A model generated the notes under the pieces. That model had not been told where the DNA came from and searched no databases. It saw only the letters and a program-made list of their open reading frames with translations. A DNA stretch of 64,000 nt. Source: Desulfitobacterium hafniense DCB-2 (GTDB taxonomy: Bacteria; Bacillota; Desulfitobacteriia; Desulfitobacteriales; Desulfitobacteriaceae). Location: contig NC_011830.1 in assembly GCF_000021925.1 (NCBI RefSeq), positions 5,119,001-5,183,000 on the forward strand. The letters are read 5' to 3'. Made by a program: the position numbers and the translations under genes. Numbering within the stretch: the stretch's first letter is position 1; every line of letters begins with the position of its first letter. Of the stretch, positions 44,484-53,628 are shown in pieces.

Positions 44484-44499
44484 AATGATCATGATCATT
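44484..44499. promoter_or_regulatory. palindrome at the pyrG promoter region
   Basis: AATGATCATGATCATT is a perfect 16-bp palindrome; on the minus strand it directly precedes TATACT, a possible -10 box. The matching -35 (GGCTTT) is poor. Possible operator; not a known one. Confidence 0.4.
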
Positions 44500-44525
44500 G
44501 AAAAGCCGAACGCATGCACATAAAA

Positions 44526-44554
44526 AAAGCTAGTCCGCAAGACGCACTAGCTTT
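44526..44554 (-). terminator. terminator of rpoE
   Basis: AAAGCTAGT and ACTAGCTTT enclose a GC-rich inner stem; the minus strand continues into a T-run. Confidence 0.8.
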
Positions 44555-44645
44555 ATTTTTACCATTTATACTTATTCTAGCCAGATTTCGATGAGCTGTC
44601 AAGGCGATTCTGAGATTCTTTCCGCAAGCTTAAAATCATCAAGAC

Positions 44646-45083
44646 TTACCAGGATTCTTCGTTGTTAAAGGAGCCCTCTTCGAGCTCTGCATCTTCTTCC
44701 CCGCCATCTTCACCGTCATCGAAAAGGACATCCTTGCCCTCCAAATCCAACTCCAGTTCCTGGTTATCATCATCATAGGGCAATCCTTTATTCAATAAGG
44801 TGATGGTTGGCAGTTTCCGTGAACTTTTGCTGGGAACCCAGACTTTAAGTCCCCACTCTCCATTGCCTGCATAGGCAAAGCGGGCATCTAAATTGATATG
44901 GGTCAATACGCCCGAGATGGCAGCCGCATCTTGCGGGCGTTCCTGCCGGGTGAGCACCTCCATGATCAAATCCTGGTAATGCATGGCTCGCCCTTGGGAG
45001 GCAAGAATCTCGTAAGCCATATCTTCATCAGAGAGCTTTACGTTCTGTGTTAAGGAATGGGTCAATTTTACACCGCCCTTCAT
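44646..45083 (-). CDS. rpoE: RNA polymerase delta subunit
   Basis: 145 residues from the ATG at 45083 with GGAG close upstream; the open frame extends further into a repeat without support. The N-terminal HARE-type winged helix (LSDEDMAYEILASQGRAMHYQDLIMEVLTRQ) and the strongly acidic tail (LELDLEGKDVLFDDGEDGGEEDAEL) are the hallmarks. Neighbour to pyrG as in Bacillus. Confidence 0.92.
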   Translation of the reverse strand: MKGGVKLTHSLTQNVKLSDEDMAYEILASQGRAMHYQDLIMEVLTRQERPQDAAAISGVLTHINLDARFAYAGNGEWGLKVWVPSKSSRKLPTITLLNKGLPYDDDNQELELDLEGKDVLFDDGEDGGEEDAELEEGSFNNEESW

Positions 45084-45137
45084 GTTCATCTCCGAATATT
45101 TAGACAGTATATTCGACCCATCCCTAATTATTTCCTG

Positions 45138-45170
45138 CCTGGTACTCTGCAACACTCAAAACTTACATTA
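45138..45170. repeat. dispersed repeat family II, short remnant
   Basis: About 33 bp: TACTCTGCAACACTCAAAACTTACATT resembles the left arm of the family II element. Lies between rpoE and argS. Short, so it could be a chance match. Confidence 0.4.
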
Positions 45171-45178
45171 ATTTCTTA

Positions 45179-46864
45179 CTACATTCTTTCCGGAGCAGTC
45201 ACGCCAAGGATGCCTAAAACATTAGCCAGGACCTGCTTGGTAGAACGAACCAGGCCCAAACGCGCTTCCCGCAATCCTTCCTCATCCACCAAAACTCTTT
45301 GGCTGTTATAGAAGGAGTGGAAAAGCCCTGCCAGATCCAGCACATAACGGGCCAGACGATGTGGTTCTGTCAGACGGGCAGCTACTTCGATCTCGTTAGG
45401 CAATTCGGCAATCTTCTTCAGAAGCTCCCGTTCTTCGTTGCTCTGAAGTCTCTTCAGCTCCCCTTCCTGGGGTATTCCCGCTGTATTGTAGCCCTGCTCG
45501 GCAGCCTGGCGTAAAATGCTGCACAGCCGCGCATGGGCGTATTGGACATAGTAGACAGGATTATCGGAAGACTCTGCTTTAGCCAGATCCAAATCGAATT
45601 CTACGGTAGAGTCGGGATCCCGCATGATAAAGAAGAAGCGGGCGGCATCCTTGCCGACTTCATCCATCAGTTCTCTTAGTGTAATGTATTGGCCGGAACG
45701 CTTGGACATACGGACCACTTCGCCATTCTGAATGAGGCGAACCAGCTGCATCAAAATGATTTGGAGGTTCTCAGGATCATATCCCAAGGCGGACATGGCT
45801 CCCTTCATACGGGCCACATGCCCATGGTGGTCGGCGCCCCAAATATTGATGACCCGGTCAAAACCCCGTTCAAATTTATTGCGATGGTAAGCAATATCGG
45901 CGGCAAAATAGGTGGGAGTCCCATTGCCACGGACCACAACTTCATCCTTTTCATCCCCGAACAAGGTGGATTTCAGCCATTGCGCCCCTTCTTTTTCATA
46001 GATATAACCCTGCTGCTCCAGCTTTTCCATGGTGTCCTTAACAAATCCGGAGTCATGCAAGGATTGCTCACTGAACCAACAATCATAGTGAACACCCATA
46101 TCGGTGAGGGTTTCACGGATACTGGTCAGCTTCTCCTCCAGCGCATAGCGGACGAGAAATTCCCGGCGCAGATCCTGATCGACATTGAGGTATTTATTCC
46201 CCACTTTTTCGATTAAGCCTTTGACGGTGTCGATAAGATCTTCACCGTGGTATCCTCCCTCAGGGAAAGGAACATCCTGACCCATGAGCTGAAGGTAACG
46301 GGCTTCCAGGGAAAGGGCAAAGTTATAAATTTGGTTGCCCGCATCGTTAATGTAGAATTCCCGGCTGACTTCGTAACCGGCCATGGCCAGCAAAGCGGCT
46401 AAGCTATCCCCTAAGGCTGCACCCCGGGCATTGCCCATATGGAGCAGTCCGGTGGGATTGGCGCTGACGAATTCCACCTGGACTTTTTTCCCTTGGCCCA
46501 GGTTTACTTTTCCATAGTCTGCTTCCAGGTTTAACACTTCGGGAATGACTCCTGTGAGCCAGTTGGGATCCAAACGGAAATTAATGAATCCGGGACCGGC
46601 GATTTCGCTGGCGGTAATGAAGGTTCCTTCAGTGTCCAGATGCTTAATCAGAATCGTGGCGATATCCCTGGGGGCTTTGCGGGCTTGCTTGGTCAGGACC
46701 ATGGCTAAATTGGTTGCCCAATCACCATGCTGCTTTTCCCGGGGCTCTTCCAAGACATAATTAGGCAAGCTCTCAAAGCTAAGCTCACCTGCCTTTTGGG
46801 CCTCCAGGGCAGCTTTGGCCAGATTGGCATAGATAGTGTCTTTAATATTAATGTATAAACTCAT
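45179..46864 (-). CDS. argS: arginyl-tRNA synthetase
   Basis: 561 residues. The class I HIGH motif is HMGN in SANPTGLLHMGNARGAALGDSLA; KMSKS-like MSKRSGQYITLRELMDEVG follows. The N-terminal additional domain and C-terminal anticodon-binding domain (DALRV-type end) are present. Starts within the last bases of the ywiB-like gene, so the pair is coupled. Confidence 0.96.
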   Translation of the reverse strand: MSLYINIKDTIYANLAKAALEAQKAGELSFESLPNYVLEEPREKQHGDWATNLAMVLTKQARKAPRDIATILIKHLDTEGTFITASEIAGPGFINFRLDPNWLTGVIPEVLNLEADYGKVNLGQGKKVQVEFVSANPTGLLHMGNARGAALGDSLAALLAMAGYEVSREFYINDAGNQIYNFALSLEARYLQLMGQDVPFPEGGYHGEDLIDTVKGLIEKVGNKYLNVDQDLRREFLVRYALEEKLTSIRETLTDMGVHYDCWFSEQSLHDSGFVKDTMEKLEQQGYIYEKEGAQWLKSTLFGDEKDEVVVRGNGTPTYFAADIAYHRNKFERGFDRVINIWGADHHGHVARMKGAMSALGYDPENLQIILMQLVRLIQNGEVVRMSKRSGQYITLRELMDEVGKDAARFFFIMRDPDSTVEFDLDLAKAESSDNPVYYVQYAHARLCSILRQAAEQGYNTAGIPQEGELKRLQSNEERELLKKIAELPNEIEVAARLTEPHRLARYVLDLAGLFHSFYNSQRVLVDEEGLREARLGLVRSTKQVLANVLGILGVTAPERM

Positions 46865-47292
46865 TGAGGAGCGTCCTCCTTTATATTAATCCGCAGTGAA
46901 TTATGGCTGACCCATTGCTCATTAAAAAAAAGATTATATTTTAGAGTAATATTTCCGCCCTGCTCTGTCAAGTCAATCTTCATCTCCTCAGTCAGGACCT
47001 GCAGAAATAATGAGCCTTGAGGTGTGACATAGGTTGAGCTGTGGCGGACCCCCTGTTCGAAAATCTGCTTTTGGTCAATGGCTCCCATGCGGTTAAGGGT
47101 CACTTTAGCCGGTTCCACCTTAAGGCTGGTGGTTACCTCAGCCGTCCCGGCGGTTGCCGAATCGCGATATACGATATAATAACTGCCTTCCCTCTTATGT
47201 AAGGTTCCCGCTGCGGAAAACTCTAGTCGTTCCTCGGACCCTTCTTCATAGCTTTGGGTACTTGCGATCTGAATCAGCACTTCTTTGGCCAT
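46861..47292 (-). CDS. ywiB: DUF1934 calycin-like protein (YwiB)
   Basis: 143 residues from the ATG at 47292 behind AAAGGAG. Beta-rich, with EGSEERLEFSAAGTLHKREGSYYIVYRDS and GNITLKYNLFFNEQWVSHNSLRINI, the small barrel family found upstream of argS in Bacillus. Function unknown. Confidence 0.85.
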   Translation of the reverse strand: MAKEVLIQIASTQSYEEGSEERLEFSAAGTLHKREGSYYIVYRDSATAGTAEVTTSLKVEPAKVTLNRMGAIDQKQIFEQGVRHSSTYVTPQGSLFLQVLTEEMKIDLTEQGGNITLKYNLFFNEQWVSHNSLRINIKEDAPQ

Positions 47293-47402
47293 GGGAGTCT
47301 CCTTTCGCTTTGGTCTGCAGGTATTATTATATAGCATGGCTGGCCTTTTGTGGGAGGGAAAGTGAAAAGAAAGGTGCGCTTCTGTCCCGAAAGTTATTCT
47401 CC

Positions 47403-47673
47403 AGGATTTTGCTTTACTCCCGGTCGCTCAATAAGCTGCGCGGACAAAACTAACGCTCAAGCTCTCCGCTCCGAAAGGTGACCTGCGCCGCCAAGTTGTT
47501 CTCTGTGGCGTGGCGGCTTGGGCGAAACCCTCGCCCGGGTTTCGTCCGCCAAATCGCTCCTGCTCAATGGCGGGTTGGAAACGTCCTGTTTCCAACCTTT
47601 CTCCGCAGAGGGTCTTTCGCGAAGTTTTGTTCCCGCTCGCTTAAATTCGCTCCCTGGTGTAAAGCAAAATCCT
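47403..47673. repeat. dispersed repeat family I, copy B
   Basis: 271 bp, inverted relative to copy A at 26975-27182. Ends are AGGATTTTGCTTTAC and its exact complement (15 bp). Shares the GGTTGGAAAC hairpin (47573-47597). It has an extra segment of about 63 bp with its own CGAAACCC/GGGTTTCG stem (47523-47544). Compared with copy A, one base of each terminal arm has changed in a matching way. Confidence 0.78.
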
Positions 47674-48266
47674 TGGGCTGCTTTTCGGGTCTGAGCAAGC
47701 GGGGCGTTGTGGGAGATGTAGGGCAAGACATCCGGCCCAAGCCGCTTTTTCCGTCTTTACCGACGCCACTTGAGGCGGCAAGGTCGGCGACTTCGGAAAG
47801 GCTCTGAGAAGACCTGAACTGCCCGGGAATGCCCCATAAAGAGTCTCAGACTCAGGCTTCCCAAACTCCAGGGGCTCCCAAAGAAAAGCTGGAAGAGACC
47901 TGCAAGACGTTGCTTTGCGTACAAAAGCGGACGGATTTAGCGGAGGGGTGGTCGGGTGAGCGAAGCTTTCTTAACATAGCGTAGCCACTGGTTCACATCA
48001 GGTATTACCCAGAGGTTTGGCGTAGCTGTTAAGAAAGCGAGTGAACCAGCCCCGGAGCTATGGAGTACGCGTTGTGCGTAAAGCTACGCGACCCGGACAA
48101 CGCTTTTTCACCTACTGCCGACGCCTTCCCAGAGCACGAAGCCGGCATGACCCGCTATCCCAAAAAAGACCTAACACAAAAGCAAGATGGCAATGTCTCA
48201 TCCATTACCACCTTGCTCCTAGTATACCCTATTTCAGGCTGCGCTTCCCTGCCTATTGCAACATAA
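47674..48266. other. gene-free stretch with inverted repeats
   Basis: I see no gene here. It contains two overlapping inverted repeats: GCTTTCTTAACA (47965-47976) with its complement at 48027-48038, and CTGGTTCAC (47988-47996) with its complement at 48041-48049. Several CGTAGC motifs repeat in between. A structured RNA or an old mobile element is possible. Confidence 0.5.
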
Positions 48267-49631
48267 CTATTGCAGGTACTCCCCGCGAGGAGTTTTAATA
48301 ATGCGCTGAATCCTTTCCTCGATTCCAGTCTCGGCATTGATATAAACGAGATATTCCTCATCCTGATAGACGCCCCTGAACTCGTAAGCCATAACTTCCT
48401 TGTTGCCCATGACCGGAATTACAGCCGTCCGGGTCTCTTTGATTTGGAAGCCCTGTCTGAGCTTGGCTCTTGCCTGTTCCATGGTCAGCTTTTTAGTGAA
48501 ATTGCGTTTCTGGTGATAGGCATAGTAAGGGGTGGAATCGTAGCCGATAATCTGCCCGTTATCCAGAGCCACTGTGACTCGGAGTTTATCTGGGTAATAA
48601 CGTGTACCGCTTTCCTCCCAGACATACTCCAGCTGCAGATAGCCACCGAAGTCTTCAGTCGAGGTCAACACGAGATTCCATTCTAAGGCCTTAAGGGTCT
48701 GGGCCACTTTTTCCTTGGCCTGTTCCGCACTCATGGTCCGCTCGTTGAATTCCCGTTGATCGCGATAGATCAGCACTTTACCGCCCCGTTTGCTGACGGT
48801 CATGAAGAGATCGTTTTGTTTAAAGATGTAAACTCCTAAAGCACCCTGACTGACGCCGGAAAACTCCGGATTGCTTTCCGGGTATCCTACCTTGCTTAAG
48901 AAATCCTTGGCGGCCTTTAAGGCTGTCTCCTTATCCACCTCATCCCGGGGCAGGCCCAGAGGTTCTTTTACAGAGCGGGATTCATATTCGCCCACATAGG
49001 AAAAGGGCGGAAGTTTTTGCAGGCTGGCATTCAATTGATCCAGGCCGGAGCGCACTGAGCTGGCAGGACCATCGGCCGATTCCGCCGCAGCTTCCGCCGT
49101 TCCTGTCCGCCAAAAGCCTACCATACGATTCCATAATGACTGATTATCCAGCCAGGCCAGCCCTTCCGTATCCACTCGCTGCACCAGATCCTGCACCTTT
49201 TGATTGACGGCCAAAAGGCGTTCGTGGACATCGGTCAGATTTTTATCATCTTCTGCAGTGGGTGTGTGACCCACTGAGATTTGATAGGCCAGGCTTCGTG
49301 TTAAATCCCCTGTGCGATTCAAAAACTCACTGATATAACTCAGGCCGCTTTCCTCAGCCGGAAGCTGAGCTAAATCTTTAACCGCCGATTCACTGATGCT
49401 TCCCGCCTGGCTTAGGTAGAGTACTCTTTGGCTGGAAGCGGCAGCCACACGGCCTTTAGCCAAATCTGTTTCCAATTGGTCCAGATGGCTGGCGAAATCC
49501 CGTAAAGAACGCTGATATTGATTTATGCTGACTTTTTCCAGTTGTTCCGCTTGCCGATACTCAGTAAATCCCCAAGCCAGGGAGAGGATTAAAGCGGTTC
49601 CTAAAATTCCAATCCAAACGTTTCTGCGCAT
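48267..49631 (-). CDS. ypeB: germination protein YpeB
   Basis: 454 residues, ATG behind AGGAGGGG. N-terminal membrane anchor (about 6-25), a helical region, then PepSY-type domains rich in beta strands (KAAKDFLSKVGYPESNPEFSGVSQG and the TMSAEQAKEKVAQTLKAL repeats). Needed to keep SleB in dormant spores; 11 bp after sleB in the usual sleB-ypeB operon. Confidence 0.93.
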   Translation of the reverse strand: MRRNVWIGILGTALILSLAWGFTEYRQAEQLEKVSINQYQRSLRDFASHLDQLETDLAKGRVAAASSQRVLYLSQAGSISESAVKDLAQLPAEESGLSYISEFLNRTGDLTRSLAYQISVGHTPTAEDDKNLTDVHERLLAVNQKVQDLVQRVDTEGLAWLDNQSLWNRMVGFWRTGTAEAAAESADGPASSVRSGLDQLNASLQKLPPFSYVGEYESRSVKEPLGLPRDEVDKETALKAAKDFLSKVGYPESNPEFSGVSQGALGVYIFKQNDLFMTVSKRGGKVLIYRDQREFNERTMSAEQAKEKVAQTLKALEWNLVLTSTEDFGGYLQLEYVWEESGTRYYPDKLRVTVALDNGQIIGYDSTPYYAYHQKRNFTKKLTMEQARAKLRQGFQIKETRTAVIPVMGNKEVMAYEFRGVYQDEEYLVYINAETGIEERIQRIIKTPRGEYLQ

Positions 49632-49642
49632 GCCATCCCCTC

Positions 49643-50329
49643 CTAACGAGTGAAAATATGATTACCGATTTGCATAATTTGGGGCCTGGACCAGATGAAT
49701 TTATTCTTGGTCTTGGCCGGGTTGAAGAAGAAAAGTGCCCCTCCCGTGGGATCCACTCCCGATACCGCTTCCTGAGCCGCTTTAAGTGCTGAAGCTGTAG
49801 GTGCCATATTGATCTGCCCATCAGCCACACTGGAAAAAGCCAGGGGTTGGTAGATTATATCTGCTATGGTATTGGGAAAGGCCGGATCCGACATCCGGTT
49901 GAGAAGGACCGCGGCCACAGCTACCTGTCCTACATAGGGCTCTCCTCTGGCCTCTGCACTGACGCAACGTGCCAACAGGTTAATATCCACATTCTTTGGT
50001 CCAACGGATTTTCCTGAAGCGTTCGTGCTGTCCCCCGTCAGAAGCTTGAGCTCCTTGATGGTCTGAGCCCCGGCTATTCCATCCACCTTTAAGCCCCGCT
50101 CTTTCTGAAAGCGGGTCACGGCAGCCTTAGTCTTTGAGCCGTAGACGCCGTCAACCTTTCCGACCACATAGCCCAAAGAGGCAAGTTTTTTCTGGAGCTC
50201 AGTGACCTCAGAGCCTCTTGAGCCTTGACTCAAGGCTCGATCACCCAAAGCGCCATAAGCCCCGCTGGCAAGGATCAAGGCAATACCCAACGTTATTACC
50301 CCTACCCACACTCTCTTTTTTGTGATCAT
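49643..50329 (-). CDS. sleB: spore cortex-lytic enzyme SleB
   Basis: 228 residues from the ATG at 50329 behind AGGTGAG. Signal segment, then a peptidoglycan-binding repeat (about 40-95, SRGSEVTELQKKLASLGYVVGKVDGVYGSKTKAAVTRFQ) and a hydrolase_2 catalytic domain with the glutamate in CVSAEARGEPYVGQVAVAAVLLNR. A lytic transglycosylase that degrades the cortex at germination. A forespore-type promoter lies upstream. Confidence 0.95.
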   Translation of the reverse strand: MITKKRVWVGVITLGIALILASGAYGALGDRALSQGSRGSEVTELQKKLASLGYVVGKVDGVYGSKTKAAVTRFQKERGLKVDGIAGAQTIKELKLLTGDSTNASGKSVGPKNVDINLLARCVSAEARGEPYVGQVAVAAVLLNRMSDPAFPNTIADIIYQPLAFSSVADGQINMAPTASALKAAQEAVSGVDPTGGALFFFNPAKTKNKFIWSRPQIMQIGNHIFTR

Positions 50330-50363
50330 CACACTCACCTCACACCTAGATTTAGATCCTTCT

Positions 50364-50393
50364 TAGTGTGGCTGAGGAAATGAATTATTATCC
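50364..50393 (-). promoter_or_regulatory. putative forespore (sigma-G) promoter of sleB
   Basis: Minus strand GGATA, 18 bp, CACACTA, close to the sigma-F/G consensus. Lies about 35 bp before the sleB start, in agreement with spore-specific expression. Confidence 0.5.
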
Positions 50394-50449
50394 AGAGATT
50401 CGTGGATTTTTCATAGCAACGAACCCAATCCGTAGGGATACCATAAAAA

Positions 50450-50472
50450 GACAGCCCCTGGGGAGGGCTGTC
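50450..50472 (-). terminator. terminator of the class V aminotransferase gene
   Basis: GACAGCCC and GGGCTGTC arms around a short GC-rich loop; minus strand continues CTTTTTATGG. 48 bp after the gene. Confidence 0.8.
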
Positions 50473-50520
50473 TCCGTATCCGTTGATGAAGATTATCCAT
50501 GGCCTTTTTGAGCCGCTGTA

Positions 50521-51693
50521 TTACTTCCCTAATCCTTCATGATAAACGTTTTTAAAGGTTTCCACAGCCTTGGCGGGATCGGCCCGCAAGCCCATCTCGT
50601 TGAGGGTTTCACCCACAAGTTCCATGGCCTTAATAAACATCTCTTCAGTAGCGTTGCCCATATGACCGATCCGGAAAGCTTTCCCGGCGAGATTCGCCAG
50701 CGAACCGGCAATGACCATACCTTTTTCCGCCAGCTTGGAGCGGAATTCGGCGTCATTTACACCCTCCGGATAGAGGATGCAGCTCAGAGTGGGGGCAGCG
50801 ATCTCCTCAGGAGCCAAGGCCCGCATACCGTACTGGGCCAACCCCGCCCGAACCGCCTTTCCCAGGGCGGCATGGCGCTTATAACGGGCTTCCAGGCCTT
50901 CAGCCATCACGAGCTCCATTCCTTTTTCATAGGCATAGATCATATTGACGGGATGGGTGGCATAGTATTTTCCGGGATCCTGCATCGTCGGCAGCCAGCG
51001 CAGGATATCCATATAGTAGGCGGCCACCTTATCCATAGCTTCCCTTGCTTTTAAAGCTTTAGGCCCAAAGGCTACGATAGCTAAACCCGGAGGAACACCG
51101 ATGGCTTTTTGGGAACCGGTAAGCACCAGATCGATTCTATAGTCGGGATGGCCGTATTCTTTTTGCATATTTTCTTCAATCGCAGCTGAGGCACAGACTC
51201 CATCCAAAATGAAGAGAGGACCATATTTTTTCACTGCCGGCACCAGTTCTTCCAGATTGGACATGACCCCGGTGGAGGTATCCGCATGGGTCACCGTGAC
51301 GGCTTTGAAGCCTCCTTCAGCAAGCTTTTCCTCAACGGCAGAGATTTCAACATGTTTTCCCCACTGGGATTGAAGCACTTCAACCTGAATACCATGGGCT
51401 TGAGCCAATGGGATGAAGCGATCGCCGAAATAGCCATGACTAATGACCAGAATCTTTTCTCCGGGGGCCACAGTGTTGACGATGGCCATCTCCATGGATA
51501 AGGTCCCGGAACCGGCAACCACAAAGACTTCGCCGTCGGTATTGAACAAGCGCTTGGTCATGTCCAGGCTGTTCTTAAATCTCTTAACCAGCCTGGGATC
51601 CGTATGGGAATAGGTCTCTTGGGCTAATGCTTCATATATTTCATCCACAACCGGTGTCGGCCCGGGTATGAGAAGCATTTCTTTATTAGGCAT
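50521..51693 (-). CDS. class V PLP aminotransferase (alanine/serine-glyoxylate type)
   Basis: 390 residues, ATG behind AGGAGG. Opens LLIPGPTPVVDEIYEALAQETYSHTDPRLV and has the PLP lysine in LTGSQKAIGVPPGLAIVAFG. This subgroup includes serine-glyoxylate, alanine-glyoxylate and ureidoglycine-glyoxylate aminotransferases; the amino donor cannot be chosen from sequence. No purine catabolism genes are nearby, so a role in glycine or serine metabolism is the simpler idea. Confidence 0.88.
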   Translation of the reverse strand: MPNKEMLLIPGPTPVVDEIYEALAQETYSHTDPRLVKRFKNSLDMTKRLFNTDGEVFVVAGSGTLSMEMAIVNTVAPGEKILVISHGYFGDRFIPLAQAHGIQVEVLQSQWGKHVEISAVEEKLAEGGFKAVTVTHADTSTGVMSNLEELVPAVKKYGPLFILDGVCASAAIEENMQKEYGHPDYRIDLVLTGSQKAIGVPPGLAIVAFGPKALKAREAMDKVAAYYMDILRWLPTMQDPGKYYATHPVNMIYAYEKGMELVMAEGLEARYKRHAALGKAVRAGLAQYGMRALAPEEIAAPTLSCILYPEGVNDAEFRSKLAEKGMVIAGSLANLAGKAFRIGHMGNATEEMFIKAMELVGETLNEMGLRADPAKAVETFKNVYHEGLGK

Positions 51694-52022
51694 AGGGTCA
51701 TCCTCCTTTTATTTACGACAATATTATTCCTAATCCATAGAAAATTATCATTTTATGATATTTACAGGAATCAATAAGTGTTCTATAGCAGATTCACTTT
51801 TCCTGCCTCTTCCAATAAAAACATTGTATACATGGTGAAAAATGCGGCTATTTCTCAAATTGTGACGCTATTTCCTGAATTGAGATGCAATTCAAGGGAA
51901 TTCAGCCGACTTATTGAGACAGATAAAGCGCTTATAGGTTAAACCACTAAGCGCTCCAAATTCTGCTTTATATTATAATTTAATTGCTCTTCCTAAACAT
52001 TCAATAATAGTGCAGCGACTAT
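51694..52022. other. intergenic stretch between asnS and the aminotransferase gene
   Basis: Holds the AGCGCTTA/TAAGCGCT hairpin near asnS and an AT-rich block near the aminotransferase start. Nothing else recognised; no clear vegetative promoter. Confidence 0.4.
51927..51955 (-). terminator. probable terminator of asnS
   Basis: AGCGCTTA and TAAGCGCT arms with a 13-base loop; the minus strand continues TTTATC. 68 bp after the asnS stop. Confidence 0.5.
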
Positions 52023-53414
52023 TTAGAAGTCCGCATTTTTAACCGTTCTTGGGAAAGCCACCACATCGCGGATATTGGATATTCCGGTTAAATACATAAT
52101 CACCCGTTCAAAGCCCAGTCCATAGCCCGCATGACGGGTTCCGCCGTATTTACGGAGATCCAGGTACCAGCTGTAGTCTTCCTTATGCAGCCCCAGCTCA
52201 GCCATCCTCTTCTCCAGATAGTCTAAACGCTCTTCACGCTGACTGCCGCCGATGATTTCCCCTACTCCGGGAACGAGCAGATCCATAGCTGCCACAGTTT
52301 TCTGATCGTCATTCAAGCGCATGTAGAAAGCTTTGATATCCTTGGGATAATCGACAACAAACACCGGTTTCTTGAAGATTTGTTCCGTCAAGAAGCGTTC
52401 ATGCTCAGTCTGGAGATCTGCTCCCCATTCCACGGGAAATTCAAAGCGCTCTTTCTCTTTTTGCAGAATCTCAATGGCTTCCGTATAGGTAAGGCGGCCA
52501 AAATCTGAGTTGACAATGTTGTCCAAACGATCAAACAAGGTTTTATCCACGAATTCATTGAAAAAAGCCATTTCTTCCGGAGCATGTTCCAAGACATAGC
52601 TGATCAAGTATTTCATCATTTCTTCGGCAAGTTCCATATCATCCTGCAAGTCGGCAAAAGCAATCTCCGGTTCAATCATCCAGAATTCCGCGGCATGGCG
52701 GGCTGTATTGGAGTTCTCAGCCCGGAAGGTGGGACCAAAGGTATAGACATTGCGAAAAGCCATGCAATAGGTTTCGGCATTGAGCTGGCCGCTTACCGTC
52801 AGGTTGGTTTCTTTGCCAAAGAAATCTTTGGCATAATCGATTCGACCCTCCTCAGTCCTGGGCAGAGCATCCAAATCCAAGGTGGTAACCCGGAACATTT
52901 CTCCGGCTCCTTCAGCATCACTGCCCGTAATGATCGGAGTATGAATATAGACAAACCCTTTATCCTGGAAAAACTTATGTATAGCATAGGCCACCAGGGA
53001 GCGAACACGGAATACCGCCGCAAAAGTGTTGGTCCTAGGTCTAAGGTGAGCGATAGTCCGCAGATATTCAAAGGAGTGGCGTTTTTTCTGCAGAGGATAA
53101 TCCCCGCTGCAGGCTCCCTCGATCATGATGGACTGCGCCTTCAGCTCAAAGGGCTGCTTTGCACCCGGGGACTCTACCAGCAGGCCTTTTATGATCAATG
53201 AGCTCCCTGTGGCGACTTTGGCAATCTCCTCGAAGTTATTTAAATCTTCTTCAAAAACCACCTGGATACCCTTAAAAAAAGACCCATCGTTGATTTCAAT
53301 AAAACCAAAGGATTTAGATACCCTCAGGGTACGGACCCATCCGGAAATCTGCAGCTCTTGGTTGAGGTAAGCTGGAGTATCGCGATAAATCGACTTGATC
53401 AAGGTGTTTTCCAT
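52023..53414 (-). CDS. asnS: asparaginyl-tRNA synthetase
   Basis: 463 residues from the ATG at 53414. N-terminal OB fold (ISGWVRTLRVSKSFGFIEINDGS) and class II core with motif 2 FRAENSNTARHAAEFWMIEPE and motif 3 GLGFERVIMYLTGI. The Asn type is supported by the ending RDVVAFPRTVKNADF. Divergent from gdhA. Confidence 0.96.
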   Translation of the reverse strand: MENTLIKSIYRDTPAYLNQELQISGWVRTLRVSKSFGFIEINDGSFFKGIQVVFEEDLNNFEEIAKVATGSSLIIKGLLVESPGAKQPFELKAQSIMIEGACSGDYPLQKKRHSFEYLRTIAHLRPRTNTFAAVFRVRSLVAYAIHKFFQDKGFVYIHTPIITGSDAEGAGEMFRVTTLDLDALPRTEEGRIDYAKDFFGKETNLTVSGQLNAETYCMAFRNVYTFGPTFRAENSNTARHAAEFWMIEPEIAFADLQDDMELAEEMMKYLISYVLEHAPEEMAFFNEFVDKTLFDRLDNIVNSDFGRLTYTEAIEILQKEKERFEFPVEWGADLQTEHERFLTEQIFKKPVFVVDYPKDIKAFYMRLNDDQKTVAAMDLLVPGVGEIIGGSQREERLDYLEKRMAELGLHKEDYSWYLDLRKYGGTRHAGYGLGFERVIMYLTGISNIRDVVAFPRTVKNADF

Positions 53415-53628
53415 TACTGGACAATCTCCCTTCATATTTTTGGCTTGCTGATGATTTTAATTCTACATTTTTGTTAAATAATCCTCTATCTTCATGAATA
53501 CAATACACACTCCCAAAACAAAAAGGGTTTTGACCTATAACAGAGAATATTTCTACGTTACTTCTGTTACATTAATTGGGACAGAAGACGGAAAACTTAA
53601 ACAAAGACGTTTAGGGGGAAAACTGAAT

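Noticed and set aside
47478..47807. 109-codon plus-strand frame in the repeat copy B
   Set aside because: Same reason as copy A: the reading frame differs between copies, so coding is unlikely.
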